Assembly: GCA_902806355.1 (NCBI GenBank)
Contig: CADCWI010000043.1
Location: forward strand, 1-32,496
Direction of reading: 5' to 3'
Source of the DNA: an uncultured Thermomicrobiales bacterium
GTDB lineage: Bacteria > Chloroflexota > Chloroflexia > Thermomicrobiales > UBA6265
Length of the DNA: 32,496 nucleotides
A program made the position numbers and the translations under genes. Positions 1 to 8,400 of the stretch are shown here, one piece after another. Position 1 is the first letter of the stretch. Each line of letters opens with the position of its first letter. Below the pieces are notes generated by a model, which saw only the letters and a list, made by a program, of their open reading frames with translations, ran no database searches and was not told the DNA's origin.

Positions 1-811
1 TCCAGTCCGCGCGATTCGAATGGCGACCTGGAACCCTGCCCGGCATTACGGACTGGAAGACATCGGCGCCGCCGCACCGGGGTACCGAGCAAATCTCGTG
101 GTGCTGCGGGACCTCGCGTCGGTCGATGTCGAGATGACGCTGTTCAATGGCCGGGTTGTGGGGAGGGACGGCGCGCTCACCGTCGAGCTCCCGGAGCAGA
201 CAATTCCCGAGCAGCTCCGCCAGACCATCAACGTGGCTCCGATCCGCCGCTCCGACCTCGCTCTTCGCCGGCAAGATGCAACTCAGGCGATCGAGGTGAT
301 TCCGGGACAGATCGTCACGCGGCGCATCGAGGTCAGGCCGCCGGGCCATGGCGACATGATCGACGCTTCAGTGGAAGCCGATCTCCTCAAGATCGTCTCT
401 ATTGAACGGCATCACGCCACCGGCAGGACCGGTGTCGCGCTCGTCCGGGGGTTCGGCCTGAGTTCCGGGGCGATCGCAAGCTCGATCGCGCACGATGCGC
501 ACAACATCGTCGCCGTCGGCACCAACGACGACGATCTGCTGGCGGCGATCGCGACGGTCGCCGGAGCCCAAGGCGGACTGGTGGTGATTGACCGGGGACG
601 AGTGCTCGCCATGGTCGAGCTGCCGATCGCCGGCCTTGTCTCGGACTTGCCAGCCGCCGAGGTCGCCAGCGCCTATGCCGCCGCGGAAGAGGCAGCGCAA
701 AGCCTCGGCTCGACTCTCGATAGCCCGTTCGGGCAACTCGCCTTCATGTCCCTCTCGGTAATCCCGGAGGCACGCGTCACGGATCGGGGATTTCTCGATC
801 TGCGAATCTGA
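1..811 (+). CDS. ade: Adenine deaminase, C-terminal part (5' end outside window)
   Basis: The open frame enters from the left edge, so the 263 or so residues seen are the C-terminal part only. The first residues (MATWNPARHYGL, then GAAAPGYRANLVVL) match the place where the metal-dependent amidohydrolase barrel of adenine deaminase ends and its composite beta domain begins. The end, with PFGQLAFMSLSVIPEARVTDRGFLDL, matches the adenine deaminase C-terminal domain, which holds a conserved Pro-Glu and the TDRG turn. The enzyme converts adenine to hypoxanthine and ammonia in purine salvage in the cytoplasm. The metal-binding HxH motif would lie upstream and cannot be checked. The ATG at 20 is an internal methionine, not a start. 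A related amidohydrolase with the same tail is possible but less likely. Confidence 0.85.
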   Translation, partial: PVRAIRMATWNPARHYGLEDIGAAAPGYRANLVVLRDLASVDVEMTLFNGRVVGRDGALTVELPEQTIPEQLRQTINVAPIRRSDLALRRQDATQAIEVIPGQIVTRRIEVRPPGHGDMIDASVEADLLKIVSIERHHATGRTGVALVRGFGLSSGAIASSIAHDAHNIVAVGTNDDDLLAAIATVAGAQGGLVVIDRGRVLAMVELPIAGLVSDLPAAEVASAYAAAEEAAQSLGSTLDSPFGQLAFMSLSVIPEARVTDRGFLDLRI

Positions 812-927
812 GCGCGGGGAGTGGCAGCGCGATTCAGCGTCTGTCCCTCGTGTCTTTCCAGGTGATACACTCGCGGCCCAGTGCCGCGCGGCGCCACGCT
901 CGCCTCTTTGGAGACATGTTCCCTCTT

Positions 928-2616
928 ATGCGCAATCCTCCCGACCCATTGAGCACGCCCGTCCTTTCGTGGAGCACGCGCCGGGACGCCGATGTCGTGG
1001 TCGTCGGGGCCGGGATTGCGGGGCTTGTCTTCGCCCTTCGCCTTCCACCCAGCCTGAACGTCATCGTCGTCACCAAGGGGGCGCTTGGCGAGAGCAATAC
1101 CCGCTACGCCCAGGGCGGACTCGCGGCCGCTGTCGGACCGGACGACGACCCTGACCTTCACTTCGCTGACACGATCGCCGCCGGAGTCGGTCTCTGCGAT
1201 GTCGCCGCTGTCCGCACGCTGGTCGATGAGGGGGTTGCCGCCGTCCAGTGGCTGGAGGCGCATGGCACGACGTTCGATGAAGTGGGCGACCGACATGTGC
1301 GAGCGCTCGGCAGGGAGGCTGCGCATAGCCGAAGTCGTGTGCTGCACGCCGGGGGCGATGCGACTGGTGCGGAAATCGAGCGATCGCTCGTCAGGCAACT
1401 GCGCATCCGCCCGTCGGTCAGCTTGCTCGAGCACACCGCCGCAATCGACCTCGTGACCGACGGTGGTGACAGCTGCCATGGCGTGATCGTACAGACGGAC
1501 GGATCACCATCACGAACACTGCTTGCCGCTCCCGTCACCGTGCTTGCGAACGGCGGAGCGGGACAGTTGTGGGCAGTCTCCTCGAATCCGCCTGGAGCGA
1601 CCGGCGACGGCATCGCGATGGCGCTCCGGGCCGGTGTCGTGGTGGCCGACCTGGAGTTCACGCAGTTTCACCCGACAGTGCTGGCGGCCGATGGCATCGA
1701 GCCGTTTCTCGTGTCGGAAGCTGTCCGCGGCGAAGGCGCCTATCTCCGCTCGGTTTCGGGGGAACGGTTCATGACAGCGATCCACCCGATGGCCGAGCTA
1801 GCGCCACGCGATGTCGTCGCCCGGGCCATCCAGGCCCAGATCTCGGGTTCGGCGGCGGGTCACGTCTACCTCGATCTCCGTCATCTCGGACAGGACCTGA
1901 TCCGGCGTCGTTTCCCGTCGATATCCGAACGGCTGGCCGCCCATGGCTTCGATCTCGGGACGAACCTGATTCCCGTCGCACCCGCCGCTCACTACTTCAT
2001 GGGCGGAATCGCTGCCGAGACCAACGGCCGCACGTCCATGCCTGGTTTGCTCGCGATCGGCGAGGTGTCCTGCACCGGCGTGCACGGTGCGAATCGGCTC
2101 GCCAGCAACTCTCTTCTCGAAGGGCTCGTCTTCGGCCTGCGTGCCGCCGATCACGCTACGGATTTCCTCACCTCACCCGCCGATCAGGCCGGCGATCAAA
2201 ACAGTGGGCCTGAAACTTCACCGGCACCCGCTCGTTCCGCATCCTCTCCCAGCGATCGAGGTGCTGTCCGGGAAGCGGTGCGAGAGACGATGAGCCGGAA
2301 TGTCGCCGTGGTTCGGAGTGCGCGGTCGCTGCACGATGCATTGACGGAACTGGAGTCGCTAAGCACCATGGGTGAGGCGGACAACGGATCCATCGTGGAC
2401 GCGGAGCTGCGCAACCTGCTGCTGCTCGCGCGTGAGGTGACCCGTTCAGCACTCGTGCGCGAAGAGAGCCGCGGCGCGCACTTCCGGGATGACTTCCCCA
2501 TGCGCTCTTCGGGTCTTGACGGGCAGCACCTCATCGTCTCCGCCGGCATGGGTGCATTCCAACGCTCGTACGGTTCCCTCGCCCTTGCCCCGACTCGGAA
2601 CGCGGTAGGCACCTGA
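928..2616 (+). CDS. nadB: L-aspartate oxidase NadB
   Basis: This FAD flavoenzyme oxidises L-aspartate to iminoaspartate, the first step of de novo NAD synthesis. From an ATG at 928 it is 562 residues. The dinucleotide-binding GAGIAG follows about 20 residues in. Family signatures follow in order: HSRSRVLHAGGDATG, the active-site stretch QFHPT, EAVRGEGAYL, PRDVVARAI and the flavin-contacting HGANRLASNSLLEG, then a helical C-terminal domain. This set separates it from succinate dehydrogenase flavoprotein subunits. Start choice is uncertain: the frame is open to a GTG at 850 and has ATGs at 916 and 928. GGAG at 910-913 is too close to 916 and rather far from 928. folC follows within about 40 bp, so the two are probably cotranscribed. 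nadA and nadC are not in view. Confidence 0.93.
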   Translation: MRNPPDPLSTPVLSWSTRRDADVVVVGAGIAGLVFALRLPPSLNVIVVTKGALGESNTRYAQGGLAAAVGPDDDPDLHFADTIAAGVGLCDVAAVRTLVDEGVAAVQWLEAHGTTFDEVGDRHVRALGREAAHSRSRVLHAGGDATGAEIERSLVRQLRIRPSVSLLEHTAAIDLVTDGGDSCHGVIVQTDGSPSRTLLAAPVTVLANGGAGQLWAVSSNPPGATGDGIAMALRAGVVVADLEFTQFHPTVLAADGIEPFLVSEAVRGEGAYLRSVSGERFMTAIHPMAELAPRDVVARAIQAQISGSAAGHVYLDLRHLGQDLIRRRFPSISERLAAHGFDLGTNLIPVAPAAHYFMGGIAAETNGRTSMPGLLAIGEVSCTGVHGANRLASNSLLEGLVFGLRAADHATDFLTSPADQAGDQNSGPETSPAPARSASSPSDRGAVREAVRETMSRNVAVVRSARSLHDALTELESLSTMGEADNGSIVDAELRNLLLLAREVTRSALVREESRGAHFRDDFPMRSSGLDGQHLIVSAGMGAFQRSYGSLALAPTRNAVGT

Positions 2617-2656
2617 CCCCGCAATGTCCGGCCGGCGTCTGGAAACGGATCGTCAG

Positions 2657-4006
2657 ATGAATTCTCAGACCCCATACGAGAGGGCAATTGCCGCCATCTG
2701 GGAGCGATCGGGATACGATCGTGGATTCGTCAGCGATCCGTTCGCCGGCGATGAGGCCGCGGCGCTTGGTCTGGTCAGAACGCGGCGGATGCTCGAGCGC
2801 TTGGGAAACCCGGATCATGCCTATCCGATTGTCCATGTCGCTGGCAGCAAAGGGAAGGGTTCGACCAGTGTCCTGATCGATGCGATCCTCCGAGCCTATG
2901 GGCTCCGGTGCGGACGATTCCTGTCTCCTCATCTGCACTCCTACCGCGAGCGCTTCGTCATCGATGGGGCGGAGATTTCCGAAGCAGACTTCGCCAAAGT
3001 CACGAACGATGTACTGGCCGCCGCCGAGGATGTCGAAGCTGAAGAGTCCGATATCGGAAACGTCACAGCGTGGGAGCTCTCGACTGCAATGGCCCTGCTC
3101 TGGTTCCAGCGGGGTGGTTGCGATGTCGCGGTCATCGAGGTCGGTCTCGGCGGGACGCTCGACGCAACCAATGTCGTCCACGGAGCCGTGTCCGTGATCA
3201 CCCGTCTCGATTACGAGCACACCGCGATTCTCGGCACGTCCATGGCGGAGATCGCGTCCAACAAGGCGGGAATCATCAAGGCTGGACGTCCTTCCGTGAC
3301 GGCGCATCAGCCGGATGCCGGTCTCGATGTGATCCTCCGGCGTGCCTCGGAATTGAACAGTCACCTCCTGGTCGCCGGTCGCGATTACCAGTTGACCGGC
3401 TCCGCCGATGTGTTCTCCGCGAAAGGTCCCTGGGGAACCATCAACGATCTGGCATTAACGCTGGTCGGCGATCATCAGCGGGAGAACGCCGGTCTTGCCC
3501 TCGCGGCGGCATACCTGCTCCTGCAACCAGGGAGCGCCGTCATCGCGGGTTTCCGGCATGCGGTACGTCGTGGGCTCCTGAGCGCGGACTTGCCGGCCCG
3601 CTTCGAGCGAGTCGGTCTTGAAGGCGGCTCCGTGGTGATCATCGATGGCGCGCATACCGGTGCTTCGATGACCGCATTGGCGAAGACACTGGAGCAGCAA
3701 TATCCCGATGAATTGCCCATGGTCATTCTGGGAATACTCGCTGACAAGGAACCGGGGGCTGTCATCGAGCCCTTGGCGCCGATCGCCAGCCAGTGGCTGG
3801 CCGTGGCACCGGCCAGCCCGCGTGCGTACGATTCGGAACACCTGCTCACGGACCTGCGGTCGCGCGGTCTGCGTGCCGGACGAGCGACTTCCATCGCGGC
3901 CGCCATCGATCAGGCGCAACGGGAAGGCCATCGCCTGACCGTGGTTACGGGCTCCCTGTCCACTGCTGCCGAAGCCCGTGAAGCCCTCGGATTACGCGCG
4001 ACCTGA
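2657..4006 (+). CDS. folC: Bifunctional folylpolyglutamate/dihydrofolate synthase FolC
   Basis: A Mur-ligase-fold enzyme that adds glutamate to (dihydro)pteroate or folates using ATP, in the cytoplasm. From the ATG at 2657 it has 449 residues, the usual family length. The ATP loop GSKGKGS lies near residue 65. It is followed by FLSPHLHSYRERF, the substrate loop of this family, then EVGLGGTLDATN and, near the C-terminal domain, DGAHTG and GILADKE. The more common form of the late motif is DGAHN, so Thr replaces Asn here. An upstream ATG at 2624 in the same frame would add 11 residues. I prefer 2657 because it gives the typical N-terminus (TPYERAIAAIWERS). Neither start has a strong ribosome-binding site. 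It follows nadB closely on the same strand. Confidence 0.93.
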   Translation: MNSQTPYERAIAAIWERSGYDRGFVSDPFAGDEAAALGLVRTRRMLERLGNPDHAYPIVHVAGSKGKGSTSVLIDAILRAYGLRCGRFLSPHLHSYRERFVIDGAEISEADFAKVTNDVLAAAEDVEAEESDIGNVTAWELSTAMALLWFQRGGCDVAVIEVGLGGTLDATNVVHGAVSVITRLDYEHTAILGTSMAEIASNKAGIIKAGRPSVTAHQPDAGLDVILRRASELNSHLLVAGRDYQLTGSADVFSAKGPWGTINDLALTLVGDHQRENAGLALAAAYLLLQPGSAVIAGFRHAVRRGLLSADLPARFERVGLEGGSVVIIDGAHTGASMTALAKTLEQQYPDELPMVILGILADKEPGAVIEPLAPIASQWLAVAPASPRAYDSEHLLTDLRSRGLRAGRATSIAAAIDQAQREGHRLTVVTGSLSTAAEAREALGLRAT

Positions 4007-4291
4007 CCAGGGACCGCGATTCCCCGGATTGCAGCGCGTCGTGGCCCGCCCACCGTGACGAACAGCTGTGTGGGGTATCCTTGATCTTGGGGTATGGGGT
4101 CGAAATCAGCGAGGAATGCAGATCGCTAAACAGCCAGGCGTTCCACGGCAATACGCGGAACCGTCAACCGTCGACGATCTTGTAAGGTGCGCATTGATGT
4201 TCCCCCGCAATCCGAACACAGCTCCGGCACGTACACCAGTACAGATCGATCGTGCTGATCGTCTCGCGCCAGGTCGCCAAAGGCACGAGCC

Positions 4292-4900
4292 GTGACCGAC
4301 GGCCGACGTGCGTACGAACAGGACTTACTGGCCCTGGATGACGCCAATTTGGTGAGGATGACCGCGGACGGAAATCCTGACGCGCTCGGGGTGCTCTACG
4401 ATCGATACTCGGGAGCGGTGTTTGCCTTCGCGGTGCGCATCCTTGGCGATCGCGCTCTCGCCGAAGAACTGCTCCAGGAAGTCTTCTTCCGCTTCTGGAA
4501 ACAGGCCCGTGCCTATGCGCCGGAACGTGGCTCGTTCATTACCTGGCTCCTGAGCATTACCCACAACATGGCGATCGATGAGCTGAGACGAAGAGGGCGG
4601 CGCCCACAACGGGCGGATTCCGCGGATCCGGTTCTGCTTTTGGCCAACGTCAGGGATCGGGATCCTTCGGTTGAGGACCGGGCGCTGATGAGCGCACTGC
4701 GGGACCAGATCGGCGAAGCGATGCAGAGTCTGCCCCTCGCACAGCGAGAGACAATCACCTTGGCGTACTTTGGCGGATTAACCCAGCGCGAGATCGCGGA
4801 GGAGCTGCAGGAACCCCTTGGCACGGTCAAGACGCGGATGCGGCTTGGCATCCGGAAGCTGCGTGAGTATCTGGAGAAACACGAGGTGGAGTTGGCGTGA
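4292..4900 (+). CDS. ECF-type RNA polymerase sigma factor
   Basis: A 202-residue sigma-70-family factor with only regions 2 and 4, as in the ECF group. Region 2 covers about residues 28-95 and includes YDRYSGAVFAFAVRI, the -10-binding helix around ELLQEVFFRFWKQA, and ITHNMAIDELRRRGR. Region 4 covers about 145-195, with LPLAQRETITLAYFGGLTQREIAEEL and the helix-turn-helix GTVKTRMRLGIRKLRE. The start is a GTG with AAAGG at 4279-4283, 8 bases upstream. Its stop overlaps the GTG of the anti-sigma gene by 4 bases, so the two are translationally coupled. That pairing, with an RskA-type partner, points to the SigK-like group released by signals at the membrane. Many such factors activate their own promoter. 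I could not identify that promoter with confidence in the 285-bp leader. Confidence 0.93.
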   Translation: MTDGRRAYEQDLLALDDANLVRMTADGNPDALGVLYDRYSGAVFAFAVRILGDRALAEELLQEVFFRFWKQARAYAPERGSFITWLLSITHNMAIDELRRRGRRPQRADSADPVLLLANVRDRDPSVEDRALMSALRDQIGEAMQSLPLAQRETITLAYFGGLTQREIAEELQEPLGTVKTRMRLGIRKLREYLEKHEVELA

Positions 4901-5808
4901 ACGGCCGGCTGGATGATGCGAAAGCGGACGATGATCACGCAATCAGCGGCGAATGCGCGTTCACCGACGAGCACGCAGCGGGTTTTGCGCTCGGTGCGCT
5001 CGATCGGTTCGAGCGCGGCCTGATGGAGCAGCATCTCCGCTGGTGCGCCCGCTGCCGGGAGATCGTCCAGGCTGCCGAAAACGTGACCGCATTCTTGCCA
5101 TACCTGTCGCCTCCCGTCCCGCCGCCTTCGGGCAGCGTGCGCGCCGCCCTGATGGAGCGCATCGCGGCCGATAGCGATGGTCCGATCCTCGAAGTGCCGC
5201 CGGTGCCGTCGCGTTTCGCTCGATCCGCCACCGTGGTGTCCCTTCCTGCGACCGACGAAGATGTTGCACCCACCCCTCGACGACGGTGGGCACATCTGCT
5301 GCCGGCGGCGCTGGTCGCACCGCTTGCGATCGCCCTCATCCTTGTCTCGGCCTGGGCCAACAGCCTCCAGAATACGATTGACGAGCAGGACGATGAGCTC
5401 GCTACCCAGCGGGCCAACGCGCTAACCACGAGCGGGGACGGGGTTCAGATGTACCCCATGAAGCCCCACTGTACTGATTGTACGGGCGGAAGCACCCTGG
5501 GAGTCGACATGGACGACAACGTCGGCATGCTCGTCGCCTGGAATCTGGACCCCAAGAAGGAGCACTCGGTCTGGTGCGTCGACAGCAAGGGCGACAAGGC
5601 ATGGATTTCCACGCTGGATGTCGACCCGAGGGGCGGCGCAATGCAGACCTTCACTTTTCCGGGCAAGGCTTCCAACTACTCTGAGGTGTACATCGCCGGT
5701 GACAATGGTTCGGTCGCTTTCATGACGAATATCGCGACGCCCCCTGACGGTGGAGAAGCTGGAGACCCGGCCACTCCTTCGACACCGGTTTCCGATCCGA
5801 GTCGCTGA
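4897..5808 (+). CDS. Membrane anti-sigma factor, RskA-like, with cytoplasmic zinc-binding motif
   Basis: 303 residues. The N-terminal cytoplasmic part carries the zinc-type anti-sigma motif His46-x3-Cys50-x2-Cys53 (HLRWCARC), preceded by the helix that normally contacts the sigma factor. A Pro-rich linker follows, then one membrane helix at about 134-154 after an Arg-Arg-Arg stop. The outer part, about 180-285, resembles the RskA C-terminal beta domain (residues YPMKPHCTDC, AWNLDPKKEHSVWCVD, MQTFTFPG). It would hold the ECF factor encoded just upstream inactive at the membrane until a signal triggers release or proteolysis. Unusually, the outer domain has a CxxC pair (Cys192, Cys195) and a further Cys227. 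This suggests metal or redox sensing, which is inference only. The GTG start overlaps the sigma stop. Confidence 0.88.
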   Translation: MNGRLDDAKADDDHAISGECAFTDEHAAGFALGALDRFERGLMEQHLRWCARCREIVQAAENVTAFLPYLSPPVPPPSGSVRAALMERIAADSDGPILEVPPVPSRFARSATVVSLPATDEDVAPTPRRRWAHLLPAALVAPLAIALILVSAWANSLQNTIDEQDDELATQRANALTTSGDGVQMYPMKPHCTDCTGGSTLGVDMDDNVGMLVAWNLDPKKEHSVWCVDSKGDKAWISTLDVDPRGGAMQTFTFPGKASNYSEVYIAGDNGSVAFMTNIATPPDGGEAGDPATPSTPVSDPSR

Positions 5809-5855
5809 CCGGGTTTCAGGTGGGCTGCAGGTCGCTGATTCCGGCCAACGCTGAT

Positions 5856-5885
5856 TTGCGCGGCTGGACAGGATGGCACTATAGT
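5856..5885 (+). promoter_or_regulatory. Candidate sigma-70-type promoter for the glycosyltransferase operon
   Basis: TTGCGC at 5856-5861 and TATAGT at 5880-5885 are 18 bases apart, about 57 bases before the GTG at 5943. It lies in the gap after the anti-sigma gene. Seen by eye only. Confidence 0.45.
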
Positions 5886-5942
5886 CATCCAGTTGTAGTG
5901 GTTGCGATGGCCTGTCGTCCGAGCATCGGATGTCAGTGACAT

Positions 5943-7145
5943 GTGCAGGTCAGCGCAGATTCACCCTCGTCGGGCGCAGTCATCGGGAGTACCTCAAGAG
6001 TGGATGCAGCGCTTTCTCCTTCTGATACGCATACTGCCGCAAACGCTCCTGGCGCCCGCCTGTCGACCGGCGCATTGACCCCTTCGCTATCGGACGAGGG
6101 CACGCAGCTTTATCCGCTGCTCGCCGATGTCCAGGAGCTCCCGATCCAGTCGCTCTCGATCCTGATCCCGGTAATGAACGAGGAGGGAAATATAAGGGAG
6201 CTTCACGATCGGCTTGTCTCCGCTCTTTCCCGAATCGGTCTTCCATACGAGATCATCTTCGTCGACGACGGATCCAGGGACAGCACCTGGAAGCTGATCA
6301 CTGACCTTAGCAACCTCGATGAGAGGATTGTCGGCCTACGCCATCGACGGAACTTCGGCAAGGCAAAGGCGCTGTCCAATGGGTTCGCGATAGCCCAGGG
6401 CGACGTTGTCATCACCATGGACGGCGATCTCCAGGACGATCCGGACGAACTGGGACGGTTTCTCCAGATGCTCGATGATGGCTACGATCTTGTGTCCGGC
6501 TGGAAGCAGCGACGTCAGGATCCACTCGGCAAGACTGCTCCAAGCCGGGTCTTCAACTGGGCCGTGCGCAAGAGCTCCGGAGTCCAGCTTCACGATTTCA
6601 ATTGTGGCTTCAAGGCGTATCGCCGGGAAGTCACATCCGCGATCCGCCTGTACGGTGAGCTCCACCGCTTTACACCGGTCCTGGCCAGCGCGGAAGGATT
6701 CCGGATCGGCGAGCTTCCCGTCAAGCATCACGCCCGGAAATGGGGTTCCTCGAAATATGGGTGGTCGCGGCTGACCAAGGGCTTTCTGGACCTTTTCACC
6801 GTCATTTTCCTCACCCAGTATCGTCAGCGCCCGATGCACCTTTTCGGGTTGCCAGGCTTGCTCTTCATGGCACTTGGCATCCTGCTCGGGCTCTGGCTGA
6901 CGATCGAGCGCGTCGTCTTCGACAATGCGATCGGCACCCGCCCGGCCCTGTTGCTCGCGGTGTTGCTGGTCGTGATCGGCACCCAATTCTTCGGGCTCGG
7001 ACTCCTCGGCGAGTTCCAGGCTCACGGCTCCAATGCCCCCCGCACGTCGCAACAGACATCGCTCCGCCAGACGATCGGACTTTCAAAGCGTCCGCGGTTG
7101 CTCGGCGATGACCCGTCCGATATTCCCGGCGAGTCCGCCGGGTGA
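5943..7145 (+). CDS. Family 2 glycosyltransferase, polyprenyl-phosphate type (DPM1/ArnC/GtrB-like)
   Basis: A 400-residue membrane-associated glycosyltransferase that should move a sugar from a nucleotide donor to a polyprenyl phosphate on the inner leaflet. The GT-A domain begins near residue 68 with LSILIPVMNEEGNI. It contains FVDDGSRDST, the RRNFGKAKALSNGF stretch, and the metal-binding TMDGDLQDDP with its DxD, followed by SGWKQRRQDP and DFNCGFKAYRREV. Two membrane helices lie at the C-terminus (HLFGLPGLLFMALG... and RPALLLAVLLVVIG...), the GtrB/ArnC layout. The GTG at 5943 has no clear ribosome-binding site. An in-frame GTG at 6000 has GGGAG 10 bases upstream and may be the real start. 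Its stop overlaps the next gene by 4 bases (GTGA), which supports a joint role with the flippase-like protein. Confidence 0.9.
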   Translation: MQVSADSPSSGAVIGSTSRVDAALSPSDTHTAANAPGARLSTGALTPSLSDEGTQLYPLLADVQELPIQSLSILIPVMNEEGNIRELHDRLVSALSRIGLPYEIIFVDDGSRDSTWKLITDLSNLDERIVGLRHRRNFGKAKALSNGFAIAQGDVVITMDGDLQDDPDELGRFLQMLDDGYDLVSGWKQRRQDPLGKTAPSRVFNWAVRKSSGVQLHDFNCGFKAYRREVTSAIRLYGELHRFTPVLASAEGFRIGELPVKHHARKWGSSKYGWSRLTKGFLDLFTVIFLTQYRQRPMHLFGLPGLLFMALGILLGLWLTIERVVFDNAIGTRPALLLAVLLVVIGTQFFGLGLLGEFQAHGSNAPRTSQQTSLRQTIGLSKRPRLLGDDPSDIPGESAG

Positions 7146-8236
7146 GTCAGTTCCCGCATGGTGGGCCGAAACCTTCGTCCCACCTTGACGCAACATCCGA
7201 CGGGGCGGGCATCGAACCGCGACCTCGGCGACCGGTGCTGAAGCGGCTCGCCGGAATTCCGACGCCCCTTGTCTTCGGAGTCAGCATCGTCGTCGCGCTG
7301 GTCCTCCTCTGGTATCAGGGAGCTCTCAGGGATGTAGTGCTTGCCGTCGCCGATGCCGACCTCGGACTTCTCGCTCTTGCCGCGCCGATCTATGTCGCCA
7401 GCCTCTGGCTGCTTTGCTATCGCTGGCACGTCCTGGTGCGTATGGCCCAGGGTCGTTCCGATCTTCCCCGGGCGGCGGAAGCCTTTCTGACGTCCGTGGT
7501 GATCAACTACGCCGCGCCGATCGGCCTGGCCGTTCCGTCACGGGCAGCCCTCACGAAACGGGCGCTGGGGCTCGACGCCCGTGCCACCGGAACGATTGCA
7601 CTGTGGGAGATCGGGGTCGATGTTCTGGTGCTCGGCTTTGGCACGGTCCTCTGGTTCGGGCTGGCGGAAGGATCGTTGAGCGAGGTTCGCGCCGAGCTTG
7701 CTGATTCCGCCACACTCTACGCCGTGGCCGGGATCGCAATCGTCTTCCTCGGGCTCGGTGCTGCACTGTGGTTCATGCGCACCGCGGCGAAGCGCCAACG
7801 AATCATGTCCTCATTGGGCCGGATCATCATGGCACCGAAGGAACGTCCCGTCGAAGCCCTGCTGGCACTTGCGGTAACGACGTTCTACTGGGTCGTTCAG
7901 GGCCTCGTGCTCGGTATGCTGGTGCGAGCGCTTGGCGTCACGCCATCCTTCGAGTTCATCCTCGGCCTGACATCGCTGCCAATCCTCGTCGGCATGCTGA
8001 GCCCGATCCCGGGTGGGGCAGTCGTACGGGAGGCGTTGATGTATCTCGTCGCCCGGCTCGCCGACCAGCCTGGCGACGAGGTCGTTGCCGCGGCGCTCAT
8101 CTATCGCTTCGCACTCTTCGCCGCCATCCCCATCCTCTACCTCGGAACACGCTGGGTGATCGCACGGCGACGTTCCGCGAGCGAGCCGGAGCGTGTGCTG
8201 GATCCGGACAACTCCAAGAGTCCGTCGCGTATCTGA
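7142..8236 (+). CDS. Flippase-like / lysylphosphatidylglycerol-synthase-TM family membrane protein
   Basis: 364 residues with about eight hydrophobic segments after a 35-residue polar N-terminus. It shows the pattern of the flippase-like (UPF0104, AglD/YbhN-like) family. The most telling feature is the near-C-terminal SPIPGGAVVREALMYLVAR, which matches the conserved Pro-Gly-Gly...Glu element of that family. There is no soluble aminoacyl-transferase domain, so it is not an MprF-type lipid aminoacylase. The GTG start overlaps the glycosyltransferase stop by 4 bases. Paired with a polyprenyl-phosphate glycosyltransferase, it may move or process a lipid-linked sugar at the membrane. That role is inferred from the pairing and not proven for this family. 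Confidence 0.82.
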   Translation: MSQFPHGGPKPSSHLDATSDGAGIEPRPRRPVLKRLAGIPTPLVFGVSIVVALVLLWYQGALRDVVLAVADADLGLLALAAPIYVASLWLLCYRWHVLVRMAQGRSDLPRAAEAFLTSVVINYAAPIGLAVPSRAALTKRALGLDARATGTIALWEIGVDVLVLGFGTVLWFGLAEGSLSEVRAELADSATLYAVAGIAIVFLGLGAALWFMRTAAKRQRIMSSLGRIIMAPKERPVEALLALAVTTFYWVVQGLVLGMLVRALGVTPSFEFILGLTSLPILVGMLSPIPGGAVVREALMYLVARLADQPGDEVVAAALIYRFALFAAIPILYLGTRWVIARRRSASEPERVLDPDNSKSPSRI

Positions 8237-8306
8237 TGGACACTCGTACGGAAACATGCCCTGCATAAAGTGCACGCCGTTACCACTGACATTGCTTGTC
8301 CCTGGA

Positions 8307-8330
8307 CGCCGCGTATGAAGCGGCGTTTTG
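8307..8330 (+). terminator. Rho-independent terminator after the flippase-like gene
   Basis: Arms ACGCCGC (8307-8313) and GCGGCGT (8321-8327) pair perfectly around a 7-base loop and run into TTTT. It ends the glycosyltransferase/flippase operon and separates it from the methyltransferase gene. Confidence 0.75.
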
Positions 8331-8400
8331 TTCGGGAAGGACCGTCAAGCGGCTGTAGAAGGCCGGTCTGTTCGATCCCATGGCGCAAAGGAGCACCCTC

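Noticed and set aside
4068..4295. 75-codon frame ahead of the sigma factor gene
   Set aside because: No ribosome-binding site, no similarity to known small proteins, and it runs into the sigma factor start.
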